A stretch of 64,000 nucleotides of DNA, taken from contig CM077010.1 in NCBI GenBank assembly GCA_039090855.1, positions 47,076,905 through 47,140,904 of the forward strand, read 5' to 3'. Positions 30,691 to 42,579 of the stretch are shown piece after piece; position 1 is the stretch's first letter; each line of letters starts with the position of its first letter. The stretch comes from Macrothele yani. Its lineage: Eukaryota; Arthropoda; Arachnida; Araneae; Macrothelidae. The translations under genes and the position numbers were made by a program. The notes under the pieces are model-generated. The model was not told the origin of the DNA and ran no database searches. It saw nothing but the letters and a program-made list of their open reading frames with translations.

Positions 30691-31140
30691 TACGCAGTGC
30701 TGTATATATATATATATATATATATATCATCATCATCATCATCATTGTCAACCATTATCAATCCACTGCTGGACGAAGGTCTCCCCAAGTTTCCTCCACA
30801 ACGGTCTGTCTTGTGCCAGTCTCCTCCATGTCACTCCCGCATATTTACGAATTTCATCCACCCATCTCCCATGTGGTCTTTTTCTGGGTCTTTTCCTGTC
30901 CCTTGGAATCCAATCTAAAATTTCGGCTGTCCATCTATGGTCTGTCCTTCTGGCAGTATGTCCAGCCCATTGCCATTTCAGGGATTTAACTCTGATCATG
31001 ATGTCTTCCACTCTCGTCATTTTTCGGATCCACGAGTTCCTCTTCTTATCTCTCCTGGTTATACCAAGCATGCACCTCTCCATGCTTCTTTGAGTTGTCT
31101 GCAGCCTTTGTATGTCTCTTTTAATACGCAGTGCTGTATA
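30691..31140 (-). mobile_element. 5'-truncated RTE retrotransposon with 16-bp target duplication
   Basis: TACGCAGTGCTGTATA occurs at both ends (30691-30706 and 31125-31140). Between them lie (TA)n, (TCA)n and the last 111 codons of the RTE ORF on the - strand (30748-31083: RRDKKRNSWIRKMTRVEDIM, VKSLKWQWAGHTARRTDHRW, GETFVQQWIDNG). The protein is almost identical to the end of the RTE at 43403-45247, so insertion is recent. Confidence 0.93.
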
Positions 31141-32835
31141 ACATAAAATAAAAGTATAGGGGTTTTTTTGTCTTACCTCACTTATAAAGGAACTCGGCTC
31201 TTTTGTTTTTTGCTTGTGAATTCTGGATTACTTTTGTGTTAAAATTGTCAGTTTCTGAAATAAACTTTTTCTCAACAGATATTTATATATACTTTGCTAA
31301 ATAATTTTAATTTTACACAATTTGACATGTGGCGAGATGTTTTGTTTGTGACTTTTAATTCGCTCTGAAAGATGCTTTAAGTCTCTTACCCATGTAGGAT
31401 CCAGCTTACATCATCACCGAATAGTAAACAGTAGAAATGAAACAAAGTATGTTTGCTTTCACTTCCAGTTAACCAGGATTGGCTAGATATCATACTATTC
31501 TACATTAAAAGTTCTAGACTAATTAAGTTAATGATTCTTATTTGTAAGTACCAAAATAAATATTTGTTCTTTCCGAACAATTTAGGCAAAGAGGATACGA
31601 GAAAGTGGGGCATTCTTTCCCCGTGTGGGCCAATCAAATCCACCCCTGAAATCTTCGCAGGAACGAAAAATCAGAGACCATCGTCATATTTTTTTTATAA
31701 CAGAGTCAAAAGATTTCTTTTTTCTATGTGCAAAACATTGTGACATTATGTTTTGCACATAGAAAAAGTTTTTAATCCTTACTTAGTTATTTGCTTACTT
31801 ATGTTCTGACATTTCGTATAGATCAGAAAAGTCATTTGACACTACCACACGGCAATTGCATGTTTTGTGTGTGCAATCGTGAGGCATTTCAAAGAGCAGC
31901 CTTAGTTCTTTAAAATAATAAATTTTGCATGACATGATTAACTTTGATGTAAGTATTCTGTGTAATAATTCATATTGATAACCAGGGCAATCATTTTAAT
32001 TATAACTTACACACTTGTGTTTCACGCAAGAAAGTGAAATAACTTTGATTTTACGAAAAAATACTGGTTGGTTACACAGAATTTGATTTATTAAAACACT
32101 TGTAAAGCCTAGTTAATAATACGGAAGTTAAAATTTTGAGTAATTGAAAGCTAATGGATTTTTGCAAAAGAGCCTCGAAAACATTTTTTGCTGGGGGCCT
32201 CGAGTTTTTCCGGTATGCTACCGACTGCATGGAATATTGTATGAGACTAACTAAAGTCTTTAGAAAGAAAATACTGAAGGGTATAACTTTCTGTTTCAGT
32301 TAAAATTACTATTTCTTACATCCCCCCAGAAAATGAATTAATGCCCCTGGAATGACTATTCTAGGAGGGCAACCGCCCTCCCCGTAGCTATGGCCGTTTC
32401 CACCTCATTCTATGTGGTTAAGTATGATTTCAGTAGGTGGCGTTTGGAAGCCTTACAATCCACTGAAACTATATTTCACAGCACAGAAGGTTGAGCGCAA
32501 TTTTAAAAATATTTAGCACAGGATGAATTTTAGGTCACCCTGTGCCACTGGTCAATTATCACTCCTGTTTTTCATGGAAGTGCATCTTTTTAATTAAATT
32601 ACAGTTTTGAAGTATAAATATGCAGCATTTAGCAGTTGTTCTCTAAGAGACCAATGCTTCAAGGGTGATTCACTTCCTTCGGTGTGTAGCCCTGTCATGA
32701 GAATACTTGGCTGCAGGAAGAAGTGATGCTCCAACTACCTCTTAAGAAGGGGTGTGTCACAGTGGGGTATCCGGGGAGGGTGGTTGAACCCTACTTTGAG
32801 GGGAGATTGAGCACGAATTTATAGCGATATATGTA
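31141..32835. other. Intergenic stretch
   Basis: No gene is seen. A near-perfect hairpin lies at 31719-31767 (TTTTTCTATGTGCAAAACAT and its complement, 9 bases apart). Small ORFs are unremarkable. Sequence near 32170-32400 has G/C-rich patches that may be ends of an old DNA element. Confidence 0.5.
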
Positions 32836-34063
32836 TTAGGTGTACAAATAAGTTTTAAAGCATTTTAAGACAACGTAACATGTAATTTGAAAGAAAACAA
32901 CAATACCTTTACGAATCAAAATATGCGCCGTCATTATCTATCACCTTCTGCCATTGGTCGGGCAGCTGACGGATTCCAGTCATGAAGAGTACTTTGTCGT
33001 GTCATCCGTTAAAATCATCAACCCATTTTTGCACTTCGTCACATTTGGAATGGTACAGCAGACAAACCATGTTGCATCGATCGGAACATGGGACTATACA
33101 CCGGGTACTCCAATACTTCACAGCCAAGCGTTTCCCTGACCAATTTTGCGACATGCAGCCTAGCGTTGTCATGCAGTAATTTCACGTGACACAATCCTTT
33201 GGCTGTGAATGGACGTTTCCGACAGATTTCCTGGTTCAATCGCAGTAATTGTTGCTTGTAGCGATCAGCAGTAATAGTTTGACCCTGTTCCAATAGTTCA
33301 TAATAGAGCACACCGTTCATATCCCACCAGATGAACAGCAGAACTTTCTTGGAGTGAATATCGCGTTTTGGTGTCGCAGTCGTTGCTTCACCGGGGTCTA
33401 CCCAGTGTTTTTTGCGTTTGGGATTGTCATACTATATCCACTTTTCATCGCCCGTAACTATTTTCCACAGGAAAGACCTATGTTGTTTATTCAACAGATT
33501 CAAACACTGCATGACACACTCATCCATGTTCCTCTGGCTCAGGTCATGTGGCAACCATTTTCTTTCCTTCTGAATCTTTCCCATTGCGCGTAAATGATTG
33601 GAAATGGTTTGTTGAGTTACCCCAAGTTGTTTAGCTAGTTCTTTTTACATTTGAGATGGATCTTCATCCAGCAATGCTTGCAGTTCCTCATGTGCAACCT
33701 TCTGTGGCGTGCCGCTACGTTCTCGATCTCTAACATCAAAATCACCTGCTTTAAACCATCTAAGCCAAAAGTCACACATGCTTTTCGAAACAATATTCTC
33801 CCACAGAACAGATCGATGCACATGCTTTTGCAGCACTTTTTCCTTGATGAAATTCGTAACAAATGCAGTGTCAAATAAATGCAATATCGCTTGCTATCTT
33901 TCACCTACTGATGTGCAAGTGCATTTGACTTGGGCAAATTTTTGCGTCACATTTTATATTCTGGACCAGGTACGGTCACATAACAACGTGGAGGAATGTC
34001 GGATATATAAATTAGCGGTATATGTCACACAAAAGACGCTTTAAAACTTATTTGTACACCTAA
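32836..34063 (-). mobile_element. Mariner element with clear TIRs
   Basis: Starts TTAGGTGTACAAATAAGTTT at 32836 and ends with AAACTTATTTGTACACCTAA at 34063. TA is duplicated on both sides. Length is 1228 bp, close to a full mariner. It lies between the TMCC and EMC2 exons and carries a defective transposase on the - strand. Confidence 0.93.
32880..33884 (-). pseudogene. Mariner transposase lacking its third catalytic motif
   Basis: The - strand reads FIKEKVLQKHVHRSVLWENI, LRWFKAGDFDVRDRERSGTP, a stop, KELAKQLGVTQQTISNHLRA, ERKWLPHDLSQRNMDECVMQ, then TGDEKW (first Asp), a stop, KKVLLFIWWDMNGVLYYELL and KLLHDNARLHVAKLV (second Asp). The expected YSPDLAPSDFHLF is reduced to YSPMFRSMQ, so the third catalytic Asp is deleted. 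The C-terminus IRQLPDQWQKVIDNDGAYF follows in another frame at about 32930. Two stops, one shift and the deletion rule out activity. Confidence 0.88.
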
Positions 34064-36193
34064 TATATATGAGGCTTTCATCAATTAACCAAACCCATGG
34101 ACCCCCATTAAGAAATTTCTGGCAATGCTACTGGTGTGACAACATTGGTGGTTGAGATAAGTGGAAACTATGAGGCAGCTGGTCAAAGAGAAAAGCTTAG
34201 CCTAATTAGTGGAAAGCAAAAGGCTTATAAAAATGAGTTGGTAGTAGACTGACTTTTACCAAATCATATCATACATAATATCATGGCCAAAGCCTTAACT
34301 GTACAAGCATAACTTCTTGCCTAGTAATCTGGAGAACATCAATAGGAATAACAATACATCATGTATGATTAAAATATCATACAAAAAAAGAGTAACAAAA
34401 CACAGACAGCATTAAAAACAATTACCCTGACTTTATTCAGATTAAAAAAAATTAATTCTATTTTAAGCTGAAGACCTTTCAAATATCCTTATCTTTTCAG
34501 ATGGCATTTTACACTATTTACAGAAATGCAGCAGCTACACAGTATCTCATCTCCATCAAATTAGATCAGTAAAACTGAAACCATGAAACTATTTGGAAAT
34601 CTTTCTTATTGCTAGCATTTTAATAAAAGATTATAAAAATTAATGCTTTTTAAAAAAGTTTGCAAGACAAAAAAATGTAAATATACCTAGTAGTACTGTT
34701 TCCATGATCCACTTTTGCACATTATGAGGAAGAAAGGAACTTTTAGTGGGAAAGAATATTTTTCCAAATGACAGGAATAAGCCCTTAATATGCCTGTGAA
34801 ACATTAAAAATATAGGAAAAACCAAAGTTCCCCCTTTTTTAAAAAAAAGTCTGATTTGTTGCCTTTTAAGTTTTGCTAACATGGTTCTCAAAATAGCTAG
34901 ATTTGGAAATTACACAATATATTACACATAAAAAATGCTTTAGAGGAATAAACTGGAATTTTATGGGGAAAAGGCCAACTAGATATCGACATATATCACC
35001 TTTAACACATTATAAATTTTACCACCTGATAGTTTATGTTAAATGAGCACAATCTTCCTACAAATCAGCTGACCCCATCCCTATATGAAACGATTTTGTC
35101 TGGGATAGATTCGACACAAACGGTGTTCGTCATTTTTATGTTCTTATACTACATTTGAAAATTTAGCCCTCACACACAGGACCCAGCATTCCAAACAAAA
35201 TGATCTTTTATTTTTCTCACTGCGCTCACCGCTTAGCAAAATTTCTGATGTAACATTCCCGATATCCATGTACCATTCACCGTATCTTATTTTACTTTCT
35301 ACGTATTTCTGAAAACTTGCCGCCTAATAAATTTTTGTTATCAACATGATATTTATATATGGATATATACAACTAATTACTATGGTAACGGTCGTCTATG
35401 ACAAACACACGATGTTTGTACATAAACGGCTGCATATTGCAAACCAAAGAATTTCTGTTCACTTCTTACCAGTAAGTGCATCAGCTTACTATAAATCCGC
35501 CAAAATAATTGATTATATAGTATGAATCACTTACAAGAGATGTAACTCTGGGACAAAAGACGGCGATGAAATTAGAGAACACTTTTACTGCCCCCAAGTT
35601 TTGTGTTCCTGATCTGTAAAAATACTATACATGCTGGAAACAAGCGAGAGTCACTTCAATGACATTCATGAATTTTTAAAAACTTTCCTCGTTGGTTTTC
35701 TGTTTCCAATGCATTTCGATTGCACGAGGAAATTCATCTGTCACTACTGAGCCAGTTCTCAGAGCAGGTTACAAAAATACAAAAATTAAATCACTCACAG
35801 CTGATGTATTGCCAGATTACAAACGGAGTGAACATAATTCTAAGATTGATAAAATGAATTTTATCGAAACTTCAAGGTGCAGTTCATCGATATTAAAATG
35901 ATAATGTGAGCCTTGCTCTTAATGTTAAATCCACGGTTAAATCAAAGTGTCAATAGTTCACTCAGCATTAGGAAAAATACGGAGGTTTACATTTGTGAAG
36001 GAAGTTATAATTATTACAAAAAATATTTGGAAATACTTCCATTGATAAAATTTGTATTTATAGTGTGCTGATCTTCAAAAATTCTCAAAGCATGTCTGAG
36101 ATGGGCCATGCATTTTCTTTCACTTATAGGGATTTGAGCATTTTCATTTGAGCGCAACTGCTTTTCCTAAGGAATGGCATCATTCGTATAGTA
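34064..36193. other. Region upstream of EMC2
   Basis: No gene or repeat family was recognised. The stretch presumably contains the EMC2 promoter and perhaps 5' exons of the oppositely oriented TMCC gene, but I see no TATA box or other clear element. Small ORFs near 34640 and 35692 look like chance. Confidence 0.4.
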
Positions 36194-36230
36194 ATGGCGT
36201 CGTACAGTTCGTCGGATATGGGTTGGGAAG
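36194..36230 (+). CDS. EMC2: EMC2 exon 1 (first coding exon)
   Basis: The ATG at 36194 opens MASYSSSDMGWE plus one base, ending at a GT donor (GAAG|GTACTTT). It joins exon 2 (42580) in phase as GWEEARDLLRQWRDDN. This matches the N-terminus of EMC2/TTC35 (vertebrate pattern V-T-W-E-E-M-R-x-x-M-x-x-W-R-E-E-N). EMC2 is a cytosolic TPR subunit of the ER membrane protein complex, an insertase for tail-anchored and multi-pass membrane proteins. The exon is only 37 nt of coding sequence. It is too short to detect alone; recognition depends on the join. Confidence 0.85.
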
Positions 36231-37150
36231 GTACTTTAAGTTGTATCCCTTTCTCATTCATTGAATATTAGTTTGTGAACTATGATCATAAAGTAAAAAA
36301 TAAGGCTTTGGTTGTACTATTTGATGTGTTTGTAGTGTATTTGCTACGAGTCAAGTACATCACATAAATGTGATGCATTTCAGTTTAAACGATGTCTGTG
36401 TTTATTATAGTAACATTTGATGGGGATCTTGCCTTGTGCTGCGGTACAAGCCGATTTGTTAAATGCCGCTTATGTTCTTCTTTGGAATGGCACTTTCGTC
36501 GTGGAAAGTTTTTTTAAGTGTAACAGCACGTCTTTAATTCCTTTTAAGAACTTTGAAAGTTGGGCAGTAAGATATGTGTGTGATTTACTAGATGAAAACG
36601 AGTTCCTGGTATTTCAAGCAGAATAGTGCAATATGTATAGCCTTTTGGTACTTAAGCCTTCAGTAACGTTTACAAGAGAAAATAGAAAGCTGTAGAGAAG
36701 TTCTACCATGTATTGCTAGAAAATACAGTGTTCCTGTAAAGATGTGCGAAGTATAGAAACACAAATATTCTATATAAGAACGAATGTGGAGTGGCGTTCA
36801 TTAATGAGTCGAGTGTTTCAGGATTATGTCTACATCTCATAAGCAGGTGCAACACTAGAGGTGGGAAGCCCACCCTTTTGCCCTCTCACAGATATTTAAG
36901 CAGTTAAAACACTACATAAGATACTTGGATAAATGTGAATTTTTCGAATTCCAAAAACATTTATGTAAATAGAATTATTTGTTAGATTTAGTGTACTATT
37001 CTGTGAAGTGGAGTGAATGTTTGAGAGAGCAGCAGATAAACCATTTTTGTAATTATACTTCTAAAAGTTATCCCATACAGGTTTCATAACAAATTCATAA
37101 ACAGCCTTATGACAGCAAACATTAAAAAATTGAAGCAAGGTAAAATTGCA
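36231..37150. other. EMC2 intron 1, first part
   Basis: No other gene or identifiable repeat. A frame at 36417-36626 has no recognised similarity. Confidence 0.55.
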
Positions 37151-37370
37151 AAGCTACCTCAGTGGCACAGTGGTCTAAGCTCTGGCTTGCGATCATTCAT
37201 CTGAGAAAAGTCCTTGTTCGAATCCCAGTGGTTCATGGATGTTGTGTTTGTCTTAAATGGCACTGGCTCTCTTCCTTTTTTTTGGAACCAGTGGCCCTAA
37301 GTTAGGGACGAGTGACTGTTTTTAACCCATTAAGTTGCTCACAGTGGTCATTAAATCTTGGTTCAAAAAA
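37151..37370 (+). repeat. tRNA-derived SINE (family 1), copy 3
   Basis: The head is GTGGCACAGTGGTCTAAGC with B box GTTCGAATCCCAG. The body keeps GTTGTGTTTGTCTTAAATGG, GGAACCAGTGGCCCTAAGTT and GTTGCTCACAGTGGTCATTA, followed by an A-rich tail. It is more diverged than copy 1. Confidence 0.86.
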
Positions 37371-38400
37371 ATAACTTTGTAAAGGCCATGGAGGTTTGTA
37401 TTTATGATTCCCAGGGTTACATACATTAAGTATAAACTACATGCAAGTATGTACATGATATTTTTTTAATACTGGGACATCATCAGGGTCAGATGAAATC
37501 TATATGAAATGGAATTTTTTGCCAAACTTTCTGCAAAGCACCCTCCAAAATACCTAGCCCCAGCTCCAAACTGTTGACATCACCACTGCTAAGATGGGAG
37601 CATTTGTTTGAACAGTGAGTCATTCCTGTTTCACTATTTGATCAAAAGGCATGAGTGCAAATATAGTTGTAAGAAAATTCAAGAGTCGCAAAGAAAAGTA
37701 TAGTTATTAGTTAAAATTGCACAGTTATGGAGCATTTGGGAGGAACAAACTTGAAATTGTGCCCCTTCAAGTTCAGATGTTCCCAGTTTCACTTTAATAG
37801 TACAGAGTTTTTTTGTACTTTCTCGTACCTCCTGTATTAAAAAGGCATTGGGATCATTCAAACCTCACACTTTGTTTTTGCCTTCATCTTACTAAAAAAG
37901 TAACAAAATATGTAGCCAATACTGTAATATATCAAGTAAAATATAAAAGTTATGTAAATGCTGCAAATGAAAAACAAACAGTACAAAATGAAAGAATATC
38001 ATATAGTGATCATTTTAAAAATGCATGAATTGTACATTATTTAAAAATAAATTTAAAATTTTCCTTACTCCTAATTATTTTCAAGATCAGTGCTTATGGT
38101 AGGACACACACGGTTTGAATGTGCTAGACATGGCATTTACTTTGTTCCTCCATACCCACCATTAAGAAATGTACATATTCTTTTGTGTGCTACCATTTTA
38201 CTCAGTTATATGCTCGACTCAGTGTTTTAGACATTGTGAAATGATAGCCAATTTGAGGTTTGTGCTAAATTCTGTCTTCTATGTACTTCATTAGCCTATT
38301 GAATTTCATGGGGGGGGGGAGGGGCAATTATGTAAACATTACAAAATAATGGAAAGTTTAAGCTGATATTTTGTACTAAAGCATTAGTGTATAACTCTTG
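37371..38400. other. EMC2 intron 1, between SINE copies
   Basis: No gene is seen. A G-run lies at 38311-38326. Otherwise unassigned AT-rich sequence. Confidence 0.55.
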
Positions 38401-38612
38401 AAGGGCTTCTTGGTGATGCAGTGGTATGAATACTGGTTTTTGGCCATTTATCTGAGATGGATCCAGATTTGAATCCCAGTAAGGCATGGACGTTGTTTCT
38501 GTCTCACAGTACTGGCTGTCTCCTTTCCATAGAACCAGTTACACTAAATTAGGGACAGGCAACTGCTTATAGCTCATCTAGTTGCTCACAATGGTCTGGT
38601 CCTTAAACTCCC
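38401..38612 (+). repeat. tRNA-derived SINE (family 1), copy 4, diverged
   Basis: The head is GGTGATGCAGTGGTATGAAT with B box ATTTGAATCCCAG. The body keeps GTACTGGCTGTCTCC, ACTAAATTAGGGACAGGCAA and GTTGCTCACAATGGTCTG. This is the most decayed of the five copies. Confidence 0.8.
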
Positions 38613-39239
38613 AAACAAAAAGGAAAAATTTTTGATTTTTTTTTTTTTTAAACCATGAATGTGGAAGGGAAAAAAACAGGAAATGTTACACGAGTTTTAT
38701 GAATTGAAAACTGATACTTAGAAAAACTGGTATAGTATACACAAAATGAAATCTGAAAACACTAAATTAATCAATGAAGGAAGAAATATTCTTCATAATA
38801 CATGGGAAATCGATAGAATATTCAAAGCAAACAACATAAATTCTGAATTTGCATGTACAACTTACTGGTCATCCATGTAGCACGTCTCAGAAACTTGAAA
38901 CTTTCATCGCCATACATGGATGACCAGTAAGTGTTACAAGCAAATTCAGAATTTATAATCTGTTTGCTTTGAATATTCTATTGATTTCCCTTGTATTATT
39001 ATACCTGCCAACTCTTCCGATTTTGGCAGAAGTCTTCTGATTTTTTATACATTCTTCCAACCAAACTCGTGTTCTTCTGCAGTTCAAAAAATTTGTTTTT
39101 TGTGCAAAAAATAACCTGTTTTATTAATTTGGGTAAGTCAAAAAAAGAGAAGTTGAAAAGCGCAGCAATAACTTTTAGTCTTAATCTCAGGGCTGCCAGC
39201 CCGCGCCAAAATGTTGTTCTTGCACCATTCTACTAAAAA

Positions 39240-41460
39240 ATTGCGATTTTGACGAAATCTGTGCTTACACCATTCGAAATCGATTCAGCGGTTAATTCGT
39301 ATGCGAGATTCTTCTGTGGATTCACGGTGTGTCCCCCCTTTTTTGTCATTTTCGAGATCGATGCAAAAATGAATACATTTTTGGGGTATTAGTTAGGACG
39401 GGGTCGTATTCCATCTGGGGACGTTGTTTTGTCTTTTTAAACGTTCGGAAACTGAAGCTAAACAGAGTGCAGATTTTTCCCATAATCGTATTTTTTTTTT
39501 CTCTCGCGATGTTGCTTCTGTTCAGTATTGTTGTTAAATATAATTTCATTGCATAATTTCAGCTTGAAATTATAGGCAACTATTTCCGAAAACGGAAGTT
39601 AGGCCGCCCAAAAATTTCTTCTTAATCTTCGGCCACAAGATTCTTACGCTGATTCGAGGAATTCCGGTTTTTTTTTTGTTATCATCATACATGAGATTCT
39701 TCTGAAGATTTGCGGAATTCTGCTTTTTTTTTTTTTGGCATTATTCGGGTCATTCTCGAGATCGATGCAGAACTGATGAGAAATTGGTGGGGGGGGGGTC
39801 CGTCTGGGAATGCGCACACAGTATTTCGTCTTTCAAAACTTCTGAAAATGGAAGTTAAACGAAGTAAAGATTTTCCACGTAATCGTAATTTCTTTTTTCT
39901 CACGATGTTGAATATGTCCAGTATTGTTAAATATAATTTTATTGGATAAATGTTAGTATTTCAGCATGAAACTGTTGGCAATGATTTCCGAAAATGGAAG
40001 TTAAGATGGCGTAAAAATTTCCCTGAAGTGTATAAGCATGAGTTTTCCGTGGATTTGAAGAATTCCGCCATTTCCATTATCATTTTGAGCATTTTCGAGA
40101 TCAATGCACAACTGAACAGAAATTGGGGGGGGGGGTAATGGTGGGGGAGGTTTCGCTTTCTGTTGGAGGACTAAGTTCCGTCTTTTGAAACTTTCAAAAA
40201 TGGAAGTGAGAGACAGCGAAGATTTCTCTGATAATCATAAATTTTTTTCTCTTGCAATGTTTCTTCTGCTTAGTATTGTTATTAAATGTCTATCTATTCC
40301 ACAAATACTGCATTTCAGTTTTAAAAGTTGGCGAAAGCGGAAGTCGGTCGAAGCGAAGATTTCTCTTGTAATCGTATTTTTCTCTTCCCGCGATGTTCTC
40401 ACTTTCCTGTGTTGTTAAATGAAATTTTCCCCCATAAATGGCTGCACTTAAGCTTAATGAGGTAGGGAAAATTTTCCAAAAACGGAAATGACGAAATTTG
40501 AAAATTTGGTAAAATTGATGTATGGTGTTCAAAAGTATTCATATTCTGAAAGTTGCACCATGTATCTAAAGTAGTGCAAACTTTGATATCATGCATTCAT
40601 GGTCCTCAGGCTGAAAGTTCTTTCAGCATGATGGATAAATTATTGTCATCTGAGGAAAAAAAGGAAAAAGAAGTAAAGCGGTAATGAAGAAATGGGAAGA
40701 GAATAATATCAACAGAAAGAAAAACTAATTAAATTTTGAATTCAGTAATCTTATATTGTGAATACAGCGACGTGTACCAGTTTTAATATATATACAGTGA
40801 ACAATTCCATCTAGCTCATGCTGCGTTATATTCACATTTTCTTGCCGCACGCTCTGATTTTTCACCTGGTTAAAAAGTTCAGCTTTTTGTTCCTTAGTCA
40901 GTCTCGTGTATGTATCATGTGGACCATTCACGAGTTGGGCACAACTGAACTGAAATTTTGGGAGGATTGGTGGGGGAAGGCGTTTTCTCCGTCGGAGGAC
41001 GGAATTTCATCCTTCGAAAACTGAAAGTAGACAGAGGTAAGATTTTTATCATAATTGCAATGTTTTTCTCCTGATGTTTCCTCTACCCAGTATTATTAGA
41101 TATCATTTTATTCCATAAATATTTGTATTTCAGCTTGAAAAATGTTCGATAAATTTCCGAAAACGAAAGTCAGACGGAGCAAAGATTTCTTCAGTAATTG
41201 TACACCCCACCCCCCGGCGATGTGATCCCCACTCCTATGTGGTTGTTAAAGGTCATCACCCTCATAAATGTGTGTGCATTTTAGCTTGATAAGGGTGGAG
41301 GGAAATTTCTAAAAACGGAAGGGACGAAGCTTGGAAATTTGTAAGAATTAATGCATGGTGTTAAAAAAAAAAAAAAAATATTCATTCTCCGAAAATTACA
41401 CCATTTATCTAAAATAGTGAAAGCTCTGATATCAGAATTCGTGGTTCTCAGCTACAGTTG
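39240..41460 (+). repeat. Degenerate tandem array inside the hAT-like element
   Basis: TTCGAGATCGATGCA-type sequence followed by a G-run recurs at about 39350, 39755, 40090 and 40930. TTCCGAAAACGGAAG-type sequence recurs at about 39585, 39990, 40330, 40475, 41155 and 41310. A longer unit of about 830 bp is also visible: 40488-40620 matches 41320-41460. This points to a higher-order arrangement. Confidence 0.75.
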
Positions 41461-41509
41461 ATGTTTTTAGTAAGCACAGGATACCTTTAAAAATTGCATT
41501 GCTTTTTGA

Positions 41510-41629
41510 GCAGACAATGCTCCAGTAATGATAGGAGAGAAAAATGGTGTAGCTCGTCATTTGAAAGAACACCAAAGTGAAATAATAATTATAGGTTGTA
41601 TTTGCCATTTAATTAATAATGCAAAATAA
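41510..41629 (+). pseudogene. hAT-like transposase fragment
   Basis: A 39-residue frame reads ADNAPVMIGEKNGVARHLKE, then HQSEIIIIGCICHLINNAK and a stop. D-N-A/C-x-V-M-x-G-x-x-N-x-V followed about 20 residues later by G-C-x-C-H-L-x-N is the second catalytic Asp region and the C-x-x-H motif of hAT-related transposases. Nothing upstream or downstream in this frame survives. Confidence 0.68.
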
Positions 41630-42307
41630 TTTTTTCTTAGGTTAAAAAAATCGCACAATGTTTCATTCATTAATGTCAGGTGAATCTCTTGAGTCTTCTG
41701 TTAATTAAATGCAAAGAAAATTTACTCTGTTTTCAAAAAGAGTACTCCAAAGAATTCTTAAAAAAGCCAAAAAGGCCACTGTAAAAAGTTTAGCTAACTG
41801 TTAAATTACTATAAATAAAAGTTTCCTTCAATAAAAAGACACAAAAAAATAAAGGTAAGTGTCCTGTATTCCTTTTTTGTTTAAGCAGTATGAGTTCTAA
41901 ATCACTTTATCGTGTGACAAATTGACGAAAAAAAATCTTCTGAATTTTTCTAAGCAATCTTCTGCATATTCATTAAATTTAGTTGGCAGGTATGTATTAT
42001 GAAGAATATTTCTTCCTTCATTGATTTATCTATGGTTCTGGTGATTTCCGACCTACGTTCGTTTCTAGATGGGAGTTTGGTTTAAATAACACTTATAAAG
42101 AAGCAATGATGCTTCGACTTGCGTAAATCTGAAGGATGTTTCAGATTCCAAAGCTAAAAGTATTCTTCTTTTGTCAAAATCCATTCGAATAATGGTTCAA
42201 CTGTTGAAACTTTTTAAATGTTTTTAGTTCTTTTGTGTGAAATGCAATACGTTGAGAAATACGTACATACTAAAGCTAAAAGGTTGCTTAGTCTCAGTTG
42301 CTTGGAA

Positions 42308-42500
42308 TTTCACTGTCCTGGGTGGTGTAATGGTTAGCATACTTAAACAGTAATTGTGAGGTGTGGGACTGTGGGTTCAATTCCTGCTCCAGGTCGGTGA
42401 AATTTTCAAGTTTTCTGAGAGGTGTTACATGGATGACCAAGTAAGTGTTTCAAGCACAAATTCAGAATTTATATTCACATATTCTACATTAAATCAAGAT
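42308..42500 (+). repeat. tRNA-headed SINE (family 2)
   Basis: The head is TCCTGGGTGGTGTAATGGTT with AGCATACTT, B box GGTTCAATTCCTGC and CTCCAGG, then AAATTTTCAAGTTTTC. The 3' body is TACATGGATGACC...AGTAAGTGT and AAATTCAGAATTTATA. The head matches both arms of the 26856-27340 foldback and the body matches the 38770-42025 foldback. It ends about 80 bp before EMC2 exon 2. Confidence 0.78.
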
Positions 42501-42579
42501 TGTATTACATATATTTGTAAACATTTGTTTTTCAAAAGCTACAACAATTAATTTGTGGAAAATGTTTTTATTCTTTTAG

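Larger units (their letters stand above)
39001..41993 (+). mobile_element. hAT-like element with internal tandem repeats
   Basis: The TIR is ATACCTGCCAACT at 39001, inverted as AGTTGGCAGGTAT ending at 41993. The 8-bp target duplication is GTATTATT (38993-39000) and GTATTATG (41994-42001). CTTCTG/CAGAAG motifs repeat near both ends. Removing the element restores the arm of the foldback around it. The interior has degenerate tandem repeats (39240-41460) and a fragment resembling a hAT transposase at 41510-41629. Confidence 0.8.
38770..42025. repeat. Foldback repeat split by a hAT-like element
   Basis: The left arm starts ATCAATGAAGGAAGAAATAT at 38770 and runs to about 38880. The right arm starts TACATGGATGACC at 38913 and runs to 39000, then resumes at 42002 and ends ATTTCTTCCTTCATTGAT at 42025. 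The arm sequence (CATGGATGACCAGTAAGTGT, AAATTCAGAATTTATA) also occurs in the body of the SINE at 42308. The foldback therefore seems to be an inverted pair of that SINE's 3' part. Confidence 0.8.

Noticed and set aside
35692..35901. 69-residue ORF as a TMCC or EMC2 5' exon
   Set aside because: No splice-site support and no resemblance to either protein.
39240..41460. CRISPR-like array
   Set aside because: Repeat units are hundreds of bases long, degenerate and inside a eukaryotic transposon.
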